Positions 41,840 through 48,684 of a stretch of 64,000 bases of DNA are shown one piece after another. A program made the position numbers and the translations under genes. Numbering within the stretch: the first letter of the stretch is position 1; each line of letters opens with the position of its first letter. This DNA comes from Ardenticatenaceae bacterium (GTDB taxonomy: Bacteria; Chloroflexota; Anaerolineae; Promineifilales; Promineifilaceae), in contig JACKBT010000026.1 in the NCBI GenBank assembly GCA_020634415.1, positions 1-64,000 on the forward strand. Reading direction: 5' to 3'. The notes under the pieces are model-generated. The model made no database searches. It was not told where the DNA came from and saw nothing but the letters and a program-made list of their open reading frames with translations.

Positions 41840-43933
41840 ATGGAGAAGAATCAACCCCCTGTTCTGAAAGCGGAGAATGTAGCAGTTGCCTATAAGGTGC
41901 GCGGCGGTGAGATTGAAGCGGTGCAAAATGTGTCGTTTGAGATTAAACGCGGTGAATCGTTTGGCATTGTCGGTGAGTCGGGCTGTGGCAAGAGTACGAT
42001 GGCCTGGGCTATTGTGAATTTTTTGGGCACCAATGGCTATGTGAAGCGGGGCAGTATCTTGTTTCAAGGCCAGGAATTGGTGGGCAAATCGGGTGAGGAG
42101 CTGCGCCAACTGCGTGGCGACCAGATTGCGATGGTGTATCAGGACCCGATGCAGGCGTTGAATCCGTCGCTGACATTGGGGGAGCAGATGAAGGAGGTGC
42201 TGACGGTTCACCGGGGGATGGAGGAGGAGGAGGCCGCGGAGCGGTGCATCCAAATGTTGGAGCGTGTTTACATGCCGGACGCGGCCAATGTGATGAAACG
42301 GTATCCGCATCAGATTTCGGGTGGGCAGCAGCAGCGGGTGGTGATTGCCATGGCCTTGCTGAACAATCCGGCGCTGTTGATTATGGATGAGCCGACGACG
42401 GCGTTGGATGTGACGGTGGAAGCGGCCGTTTTAGACCTCATCGCTGAATTAAGAAAACATTTTGACACGGCCATCATGTTTATCTCGCATAATTTGGGGG
42501 TGGTGGCGCGGGTGTGCCACCGTGTGGGGGTGATGTATGCGGGGGAGATGGTGGAGCGGGCAACGGTGGAGGACTTGTTTGCCCGGCCCAGCCACCCTTA
42601 TACGCAAGGGCTGATTCGCTGTGTGCCGAAGTTGGGCGCGGATAAGGCCAGCAGTGTGTTGTATCCGATTCGGGGGCGTGTGCCGCCGCCGAATAATCGG
42701 CCTGTGGGCTGTATATTTGGGCCGCGTTGTGATTATCGGCAGCAGCGGTGTGTGGATGAACGGCCGTTGCTGCGCACTCTGCCCAGCGGCACATCTGTCC
42801 GCTGCCATTTTGCCGAAGAGATAAACCCGGCTCTATGGATGCCTACTGATGATATTAAGCCGCCACCTGTGACCAGCCACGATAAAACGGCCGAACCCAT
42901 CATGATCGTCAACAACCTGAAGAAATATTACGAAGTTCAGGGCAGTTCCTTAAAAGACGTTTTGGGGTTGAGTGCGCCTCGCTATGTGAAAGCCGTCGAA
43001 AATGCCTCTTTTACCGTACCCAAAGGGTCAACATTGGGTGTGGTGGGCGAATCTGGCTGCGGCAAAAGCACACTCATCAAAACACTCATTGGCCTGGAAG
43101 ACAGCACTGATGGCGAAGCCACCTTTTTAGGTTTCGACATCACCGACGACCTGACTAAACGTAACGAAAAGCTCATTCAAGAGCTGCAAATGGTTTTTCA
43201 AAACCCAGACTCGACCATGAATCCCTCCTATACGGTAGGCCAGCAAATTGGTCGGCCGATGGAGCGCTTTGGCACAGTTCCCAAAAAGCAGATTCGGCGT
43301 GAGGTCATTAAGCTGCTGGAGGCGATGCGCTTGGGTGCTAATTATTATGATCGGCTGCCGCGCCAGTTGAGCGGCGGTGAGAAGCAGCGGGTGGGCATTG
43401 CCCGCGCCCTGGCCAGCCGCCCAGATTTGGTGCTGTGTGATGAGCCGGTAAGTGCGTTGGATGTGTCGGTGCAGGCGGCGTTGTTGAATTTGCTGCTGGA
43501 AATTCAGCAGGAGTTTAAGACGACGATGGTGTTTATTGCCCATGATCTGAGTGTGGTGCGCTTTTTCTCGGATTATGTGGCGGTGATGTATTTGGGGCAG
43601 ATTATGGAGATCGGGCCGGCGGAGGAGATTTATGCACCGCCTTATCACCCCTATACGGAGGCTTTGTTATCGGCCGTTCCCATACCCGATCCCACAGCCA
43701 AACAAAAACATATCCGATTAGAAGGAAATGTGCCCAGTGCCATTAATCCGCCGAGTGGCTGCCGCTTCCACACGCGCTGCCCTCGCCGTAAACTGCTGCC
43801 AGATGGCGGCCAGGTTTGTGCGGAGGAGATACCTCCCTGGCGCGAGGTGGGCAATGGGCATCGCATTTTCTGCCATATTCCTGTGGAAACGTTGAAGAGT
43901 TTTGACCCGGTGATTACGACATCTGGAGATTAG
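41840..43933 (+). CDS. Fused double ATPase of peptide ABC transporter (DppD-DppF fusion)
   Basis: About 697 residues made of two complete ABC ATPases. The first half (1-320) has GESGCGKSTM, the signature SGGQQQR and the C-terminal oligopeptide-transporter Cys motif CIFGPRCDYRQQRC. The second half (340-697) has GESGCGKSTL, SGGEKQR, DEPVSALDVSV and GCRFHTRCPRRK. The separate DppD and DppF proteins of most bacteria are thus one chain here. The Cys motif in each half may bind an iron-sulphur cluster, as in related importers. The start at 41840 is preferred; GTG/ATG at 41795-41798 lack a ribosome site. Confidence 0.93.
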   Translation: MEKNQPPVLKAENVAVAYKVRGGEIEAVQNVSFEIKRGESFGIVGESGCGKSTMAWAIVNFLGTNGYVKRGSILFQGQELVGKSGEELRQLRGDQIAMVYQDPMQALNPSLTLGEQMKEVLTVHRGMEEEEAAERCIQMLERVYMPDAANVMKRYPHQISGGQQQRVVIAMALLNNPALLIMDEPTTALDVTVEAAVLDLIAELRKHFDTAIMFISHNLGVVARVCHRVGVMYAGEMVERATVEDLFARPSHPYTQGLIRCVPKLGADKASSVLYPIRGRVPPPNNRPVGCIFGPRCDYRQQRCVDERPLLRTLPSGTSVRCHFAEEINPALWMPTDDIKPPPVTSHDKTAEPIMIVNNLKKYYEVQGSSLKDVLGLSAPRYVKAVENASFTVPKGSTLGVVGESGCGKSTLIKTLIGLEDSTDGEATFLGFDITDDLTKRNEKLIQELQMVFQNPDSTMNPSYTVGQQIGRPMERFGTVPKKQIRREVIKLLEAMRLGANYYDRLPRQLSGGEKQRVGIARALASRPDLVLCDEPVSALDVSVQAALLNLLLEIQQEFKTTMVFIAHDLSVVRFFSDYVAVMYLGQIMEIGPAEEIYAPPYHPYTEALLSAVPIPDPTAKQKHIRLEGNVPSAINPPSGCRFHTRCPRRKLLPDGGQVCAEEIPPWREVGNGHRIFCHIPVETLKSFDPVITTSGD

Positions 43934-43988
43934 TGACGAGGGGCTGAAGACGCATGGGTCTCCAGCCTCTAGTTCTCAATCTCTGCTT
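43934..43988. repeat. Degenerate GGAGACTGGAGA-family repeat
   Basis: GAGATTAGTGACGAGGGGCT with TCTCCAGCCTCTAGTTCTC forms an imperfect fold-back between the ATPase and CBS genes. Confidence 0.6.
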
Positions 43989-44008
43989 TGCTAAAGAGGA
44001 TTACGAAC

Positions 44009-44665
44009 ATGCTTGTACAAGATTGTATGACAAGACATCCCATCATGATTATGCCGACAACACCTGCGGCTGAGGCGCAAAAGATTATGTCGGAGAATAG
44101 TATTCGCCATTTGCCCGTGACGGGCAGCGGCAAGAAGCTGCTGGGGCTGGTAACACGCCAATCGTTTGCTTTGGAATCCAATATGTTGGGGAGTTTGGAT
44201 GTTTGGGAGATTAGCCGCTATTTGGGCAATCTGACGGCGGAGAAGGTGATGACGAAGGCCGAGAAGGTGATGACGATTGCGCCAAATGCGACGATTGAAC
44301 GGGCTGCCCGTGTTTTGGCGGAGCACAAGATTGGCTGTTTGCCGGTGATTGAGGATGGGGTGGTGGTGGGTATTTTGACGGAGATTGATCTGCTTCATGC
44401 GTTTCAGGAGATGTTGGGGCTGCCGTCGGCGGGGGTGCGGGTGACGATGCGGATGGTGGACAAGCCGGGGGAGTTTGCCAAGTTAACGGCCGTTCTCGGG
44501 CAAAATCATATCGGTGTCATGGGCATTGGCACTTACCCCACACCCAGGCAGGAAGGGTATTACGATGCGGTGCTAAAAATCCGCAATGTGACCCTTGCCA
44601 GAGCCAAAGAGGTGTTGAGCCAAGTGCCAGAACAGGAGATTGTGGATATTCGGGAGGCGGCTTAG
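44009..44665 (+). CDS. CBS-pair protein with C-terminal ACT-like domain (AcuB-like)
   Basis: 218 residues. Two CBS motifs are at about 1-60 (MLVQDCMTRHPIMIMPTTPA) and 75-135 (IGCLPVIEDGVVVGILTEID). An ACT-like fold follows (VRVTMRMVDKPGEFAKLTAV). This domain order is that of AcuB-type proteins, which sense adenine nucleotides and amino acids. There is an internal near-duplication EKVMTKAEKVMT (15 bases repeated). AGAGGA lies ten bases before the ATG. It follows the transporter operon after a GGAGACTGG-type repeat (43934-43988), so it may be expressed separately. Confidence 0.85.
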   Translation: MLVQDCMTRHPIMIMPTTPAAEAQKIMSENSIRHLPVTGSGKKLLGLVTRQSFALESNMLGSLDVWEISRYLGNLTAEKVMTKAEKVMTIAPNATIERAARVLAEHKIGCLPVIEDGVVVGILTEIDLLHAFQEMLGLPSAGVRVTMRMVDKPGEFAKLTAVLGQNHIGVMGIGTYPTPRQEGYYDAVLKIRNVTLARAKEVLSQVPEQEIVDIREAA

Positions 44666-44670
44666 GGCCG

Positions 44671-45081
44671 TTAGCGGTAGGCGGTGGTTTGAGAGACGAA
44701 GATCATACGGCCGTTGGGCGTATCACATAAAGAAACACCTAAATTACGCTGCACCAACCACTGCTGCTGCTGGCTCTCTAGCCAAATACAGCCGCCCGTA
44801 GCCCGCGCCTCTGCCCCCATGTCAAAAGTCACCGAATACCAGTTGTAAACCTCCCGAAAAGGCGCATCCGTCAGATAGGTGTCGTCCCATTTGTAGCTGA
44901 GGGGAAAGTCGCGGTAGTTGCTGTGGCTGGCAACGAGCAAGGAATCGGGGTAGCGGGTCAGTTGACGGTTTTTTTGGAAGGATGCCCACAACAGGCCGCC
45001 TATGATGAGAGCGGCCAGCGAGACAAAAATGACACAGCCTGTTAAAAACCGTTGGTTGTAGTGACGAATTTCCGAATCCAT
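44671..45081 (-). CDS. Single-pass membrane protein of unknown function
   Basis: 136 residues from the ATG at 45081. One helix at about 13-34 (GCVIFVSLAALIIGGLLWAS) is followed by an extracytoplasmic domain with RDFPLSYKWDDTYLTDAPF and VTFDMGAEARATGGCIWLES. I do not recognise the family. Upstream in-frame GTG/ATG codons at 45090/45087 lie too close to the shared -10 box to be on the message. It is divergent from the enolase-superfamily gene and convergent with the CBS gene, six bases apart. Confidence 0.65.
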   Translation of the reverse strand: MDSEIRHYNQRFLTGCVIFVSLAALIIGGLLWASFQKNRQLTRYPDSLLVASHSNYRDFPLSYKWDDTYLTDAPFREVYNWYSVTFDMGAEARATGGCIWLESQQQQWLVQRNLGVSLCDTPNGRMIFVSQTTAYR

Positions 45082-45090
45082 GCTCATCAC

Positions 45091-45098
45091 ATTATAAT
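45091..45098. promoter_or_regulatory. Palindromic -10 box shared by two divergent leaderless genes
   Basis: ATTATAAT is its own complement. On the + strand TATAAT ends six bases before the ATG at 45105; on the - strand TATAAT ends nine bases before the ATG at 45081. Neither gene has room for a Shine-Dalgarno leader. One box would serve both directions, and polymerases would exclude each other. Confidence 0.6.
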
Positions 45099-45104
45099 CC
45101 CCTC

Positions 45105-46364
45105 ATGTCATCTACCATTCGCTCCATTGTAACGCAACCGGGGCTGGGTGTCGTGCCCGGCCAGCAGATACTCTCGGTGGGCCTGGAGTTGGCTGATGGG
45201 TATGTGGCCTGGGGTGAGTGTGTGGCTGAGCCGTCGGCGCAGTTTGATGTGCCCGCCGCGCTGGACAGTATTGACAAGGTGATACGGCCGTTTCTCCACC
45301 ATCGCCCCCTCACCACCTTCCGCGATGTAACGGAAAAGCTAAACAACCTTACCGAAATTGTGACCCTCACAGAAACAACCTATCCGGCTGCCAGCCAGGC
45401 CACCGGGCCATCCCGGCGTGACCTTTTGCGGGGGCAATTTACGGCCGTTCCCACCCCACCCCAACCCCTTACAAAAACATACCAAGTCGAACGGCCACTG
45501 CTGGCTCCCCTGCGTTATGGCCTTAGCCAGGCCCTTGTGCAGGCCGTTGCCCATGAGCGGGGGCAAGGGGTGGCGGATGTGTTGGTTGAGGAATATGGCC
45601 TGGTGTCCAGAAAAACGGCCGTTCCCCTCCACGCCGAAATCAATCCACTCACTCCCCTCTCCTTGGAGATGATTGTGAACAACCCCATTGCCTCTATTGG
45701 TTACAGCATTAGCGGCACAAACCCGGTGGCCGAGTTGGGGCAAAATGGCGAGGTGCTGCAGCGATTTGCGCGGCAGTTGAAGGAGATGTTGGTCGAAACG
45801 GCCGATCCCCCATCACTGTCCTTTTACTTTAATGTGCGCGGGGGATACGGCCGTTTGTGCGGCGACAATTTAGGCCAGATTTTGGGCATGTTGTATGGTC
45901 TGGAAAAAGCCGCCGAGCCATTCTTAGTGCGTGTACAAGACCCGTTCATCTTCCCCGACCAGGCAGCCCAGATTAAAAATCTGGCAAGTTTGAAGAGCTA
46001 TCTCCAGACGCGCAAGATGAAGCTGCAATTAGTGGCCCAGTCGGGCATCCACACCGCCACCGCCGCCCAAGCCCTGGTGCAAGCCGACGCCGCCCATATG
46101 CTGCATCTCCATCTGCCACAAATGGGAAGTCTGGATGAGGGGGTAACGGCCGTTCAGCACTGCCAACAAAACAACATCGCTGTTCTCTGGGGTGGCACAC
46201 CCGAAGAGACAGAAATCGCCGCCAGATTAAGTATGCAGGCGGCTTTGGCTGTGCAGCCAGATTTGCTGCTGGTGAAGTTGGGGCGATTGGGGGAAACGGC
46301 CGTTTCGCTCCTACACAATGAAATGACCCGTCAGGTGGTGACAATGGGACTTGTAAAAGATTAA
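45105..46364 (+). CDS. Methylaspartate ammonia-lyase homologue lacking catalytic residues
   Basis: 419 residues aligning over its length with methylaspartate ammonia-lyase (enolase superfamily); for example LRYGLSQALVQAVAHE, FYFNVRGGYG, LHNEMTRQVV. The known enzyme has metal ligands Asp238, Glu273, Asp307 and base Lys331. At the same spacing (offset +5) this protein has Asn243, Gln278, Gln312 and His336. All four are replaced, so it cannot bind magnesium or abstract the proton in the usual way. No glutamate mutase genes are nearby. It may be a pseudoenzyme with a binding or regulatory role, or a lyase with new chemistry. The residue numbers of the known enzyme are from memory. Confidence 0.75.
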   Translation: MSSTIRSIVTQPGLGVVPGQQILSVGLELADGYVAWGECVAEPSAQFDVPAALDSIDKVIRPFLHHRPLTTFRDVTEKLNNLTEIVTLTETTYPAASQATGPSRRDLLRGQFTAVPTPPQPLTKTYQVERPLLAPLRYGLSQALVQAVAHERGQGVADVLVEEYGLVSRKTAVPLHAEINPLTPLSLEMIVNNPIASIGYSISGTNPVAELGQNGEVLQRFARQLKEMLVETADPPSLSFYFNVRGGYGRLCGDNLGQILGMLYGLEKAAEPFLVRVQDPFIFPDQAAQIKNLASLKSYLQTRKMKLQLVAQSGIHTATAAQALVQADAAHMLHLHLPQMGSLDEGVTAVQHCQQNNIAVLWGGTPEETEIAARLSMQAALAVQPDLLLVKLGRLGETAVSLLHNEMTRQVVTMGLVKD

Positions 46365-46412
46365 AGACTCTCAATTGGAAGCAATCAATCTCTAATCTCC
46401 AGTCTCCAAAAA
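46365..46412. repeat. GGAGACTGGAGA-family repeat
   Basis: GACTCTCAATTGGAAGCAAT is followed by TCTCTAATCTCCAGTCTCC, immediately before a terminator. Confidence 0.6.
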
Positions 46413-46414
46413 TA

Positions 46415-46452
46415 AAAAGAGTCGCTTCTTGTTGCCAAGGAGCGACTCTTTT
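46415..46452 (+). terminator. Intrinsic terminator
   Basis: AAAGAGTCGCT pairs with AGCGACTCTTTT around a loop of about 15 bases, followed by T-rich sequence. It ends the methylaspartate-lyase-like gene. Confidence 0.75.
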
Positions 46453-46696
46453 CGATTACCCAGTTACCAGGAGGGAAGTAGCCTGGGTATCATTTTTCGG
46501 GATTTGCTAAGGCAAGAGGGAGGGGAAGCATACCCTGAGTTTGGTTGGGTGTTCCAGTCGTGTTTCTCTTGTGCCAGTTGGGGGGGAGGAGTTTCCCTCG
46601 TGCCTTCCCAAACCAAACCTGCCATCATAATAGCGCAAGCAAATTGAGATTTCCACTAACTGAGAGCCTTCTCATTTTGAGTAAGAGGACAAATTT

Positions 46697-46784
46697 GACG
46701 CAAAGAGCGCGAAGATTGTAAGAAACGCAAAGGTTTTTTTCGTCTTTTTTCTTTCAATTCTTTGTGCCTTCGCGGCTTTGCGTC
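46697..46784. repeat. GACGCAAAG inverted repeat
   Basis: GACGCAAAGAGCGCGAAG and CTTCGCGGCTTTGCGTC close a long AT-rich loop. The larger gap 46453-46892 contains this, a G-rich stretch with GTTTGGTTGGG/CCCAAACCAAAC arms (46528-46617) and another short GGAGACTGG-type piece at 46796-46830. I see no gene in it. Confidence 0.65.
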
Positions 46785-46892
46785 AACGTTTTTCGATCTA
46801 CTGGGTCTCCAGTCTCTAGTTTCCCCTCTCCTCTTACACACTTACTGCCCCACCCAACCTTGCACAAAACCCGGTTGAGTGCATAATTAGGG

Positions 46893-46921
46893 TTGACAAG
46901 ACATTGATGACATGCTACTAT
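46893..46921 (+). promoter_or_regulatory. Promoter of the ArsR-type regulator gene
   Basis: TTGACA (46893-46898), a 17-base spacer and TACTAT (46916-46921): a near-consensus sigma-70-type promoter. Transcription should begin near 46928, directly at the inverted repeat described next. Confidence 0.8.
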
Positions 46922-46928
46922 ATTCGTA

Positions 46929-46948
46929 CTACCCGCTCAAGTGGGTAG
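46929..46948 (+). promoter_or_regulatory. Putative operator (CTACCC-N8-GGGTAG)
   Basis: CTACCC and GGGTAG are perfect inverted half-sites separated by eight bases, placed at the transcription start of a gene coding for a winged-helix regulator. This is the usual layout for autorepression. The binding protein is inferred. Confidence 0.55.
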
Positions 46949-46971
46949 CACGAAAAATACAGGAAAGTTTT

Positions 46972-48066
46972 ATGCCCGCTTCGGATGCAACATTTGTTTT
47001 AGCCCCGGCGCAGACCATTGTCAGTGTGGCTTTAGAGCCTGCCCACAATGTTTTGAACAGCCTAAATCTACTCAATAAGGCTGGCGATATGTCGGGATAT
47101 GGGGCGTGGCTGACGGAAACGGCCGTTTCCCTCCCCGCCCCTCTCGCCCATGACAATCTACTGGTACTGGAAGGACTGCATTACGCCGTCATACCCCAGC
47201 GCAGTTGGCCCAGCTTCCCGGCTTATCTCCACCACCTGGCAGCAGCAGACCCAGCTACATTGCGCGATGCCATCTTACACGCCTACATGAACATCCCCAG
47301 CGACAGCGAGCAAACCCCGCTGGCGCAGCCCACCGACATGCTGGCGACAATCGGCACCTTTCTAGATTATTTACAGGCCCGCTTCCCCGCCGACCACATC
47401 AACTTGCAGATTGAGAGCCAGGCTTATCAACTGCTCACCAACCCGCCCGCCATGCAGGCCAAAATAGTGGCCCACTTGCAGACGATGTGGGACACCTACT
47501 TTGCCGCCGAGTGGACGCGGATCGCACCAATGCTGCAAGCCTCAGTCACCGCCTTCCAGCAGATTGATTTCACTGGCATGACACCGCTGGAAGCAACCCG
47601 GCAGATTATCGGGCAAGAAGTGCCCGAAGGCTGGCGCAAAATGTTGGAATGGGTCGAGATGGACCAGCTCATCTTTGTTCCCTCAGCCCATATTGGCCCC
47701 TACCTGCGCGTGTTCAAAACAGAGAAGTTGGCCTGGATGTTTTTTGGCGCACGGCTGCCACAAGGCGCACAAATGAGTTCGCCCGATTTGAGCCGTTCGG
47801 AACTGTTGGTGCGGCTCAACGCCCTGGCCGATGACACCCGTTTGCGCATCTTGCATCTGTTGAGCCAGCAGGGTGAACTTTGCTCTAAAGACATCATTGC
47901 CGAATTAGAGCTGAGTCAATCGGCCGCTTCACGCCATTTGCAGCAGTTAAGCGCCACAGGCTACCTGGCAGAGCGGCGGGTGGAAGGTGCGAAGTGTTAC
48001 AGTTTGAACATGGAGCGCATTCAAGACACACTGCAAGCGTTGGATTATTTCTTATTGGGTACGTGA
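46972..48066 (+). CDS. ArsR-type winged-helix transcriptional regulator with long N-terminal domain
   Basis: 364 residues. The last 90 form an ArsR-type winged helix: LNALADDTRLRILHLLSQQG, ELCSKDIIAELELSQSAASR (recognition helix), HLQQLSATGYLAERRVEGAK. The first 270 residues are an uncharacterised domain that may sense a ligand or partner. The ATG at 46972 has AGGAAAG upstream; the longer frame from 46912 would overlap the promoter and operator. It probably represses itself through the inverted repeat at 46929. Neighbouring downstream genes also encode DNA-binding-like proteins. Confidence 0.82.
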   Translation: MPASDATFVLAPAQTIVSVALEPAHNVLNSLNLLNKAGDMSGYGAWLTETAVSLPAPLAHDNLLVLEGLHYAVIPQRSWPSFPAYLHHLAAADPATLRDAILHAYMNIPSDSEQTPLAQPTDMLATIGTFLDYLQARFPADHINLQIESQAYQLLTNPPAMQAKIVAHLQTMWDTYFAAEWTRIAPMLQASVTAFQQIDFTGMTPLEATRQIIGQEVPEGWRKMLEWVEMDQLIFVPSAHIGPYLRVFKTEKLAWMFFGARLPQGAQMSSPDLSRSELLVRLNALADDTRLRILHLLSQQGELCSKDIIAELELSQSAASRHLQQLSATGYLAERRVEGAKCYSLNMERIQDTLQALDYFLLGT

Positions 48067-48104
48067 ACTAAGTGCTCGTTCATTGGTAACTTATTTAGCA
48101 AGAG

Positions 48105-48158
48105 ACTAGAGATTGGAGACTAGAGACTGACCAGGCTCCAACCGCTAATCTCCAAAGT
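48105..48158. repeat. GGAGACTAGAGA-family repeat
   Basis: GAGACTAGAGATTGGAGACTAGAGACT is followed by a degenerate complement (CTAATCTCCAAAG). It lies between the regulator and the next small gene. Confidence 0.65.
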
Positions 48159-48225
48159 CACGGAGTTAAAACGAACGTTCACTTAACAGTTGACACGACT
48201 ATAGCTCACTTTATGGAGGTCTCTC

Positions 48226-48447
48226 ATGAACCTGCAACATGATAGTTATTTATCGGAATATCGGCAGCGGGAACAGTTAGCCGATATTGAACGGAGATGG
48301 CAAGTGGTAGATTGGGCGCGGGCACAGGCAAAACGGCCGTTTCTCCACCACATCCATCACCATTTACATCTACTAGGGCAAATTCGCCATATCCGCATCC
48401 AGGTCACGTTTGAACTCAAACCACCCTGCCCCGAACCAGCCCCGTAG
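48226..48447 (+). CDS. Small His-rich hypothetical protein
   Basis: 73 residues. A helical, charged N-terminal half (SYLSEYRQREQLADIERRWQ) is followed by a His-rich HHIHHHLHLLGQIRHIRI segment. A good ribosome site (GGAGG) lies eight bases before the ATG, and the frame continues cleanly to a stop. The sequence TTGACA occurs 30 bases upstream, but no matching -10 is clear. The His cluster could bind metal. No family recognised. It lies between two genes for winged-helix proteins. Confidence 0.5.
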   Translation: MNLQHDSYLSEYRQREQLADIERRWQVVDWARAQAKRPFLHHIHHHLHLLGQIRHIRIQVTFELKPPCPEPAP

Positions 48448-48577
48448 CCAACGCAACATCCCCACACCGCCTCACGGTTCGTTACGTCTACCTGAAACGG
48501 CAATTATTAGGGAAAATCAATAACTAATGAACTCACCGCGTATAAGTAATTACTAAACCCTCCAAACGCCATTCTGA

Positions 48578-48615
48578 CGAAGCGTGGCAGGTCACAACAG
48601 CCTCGCCACGCTCGT
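48578..48615. promoter_or_regulatory. AGCGTGGC/GCCACGCT inverted repeat
   Basis: ACGAAGCGTGGC and GCCACGCTCGT are nearly perfect arms around a 16-base loop. It lies about 70 bases before the triplicated winged-helix gene. It could be an operator for one of the neighbouring regulators or an RNA hairpin. The rest of 48448-48684 shows nothing clear. Confidence 0.4.
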
Positions 48616-48684
48616 CTGGATGGCAACCTCATTATTCAGTTTCCCAAGTAATAAACTTTATATTTTTTGCAAAAGGAGAAAATC

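Noticed and set aside
46429..46647. A 72-codon frame on the + strand
   Set aside because: It begins within a terminator hairpin and crosses a repeat-like G-rich stretch; no family likeness.
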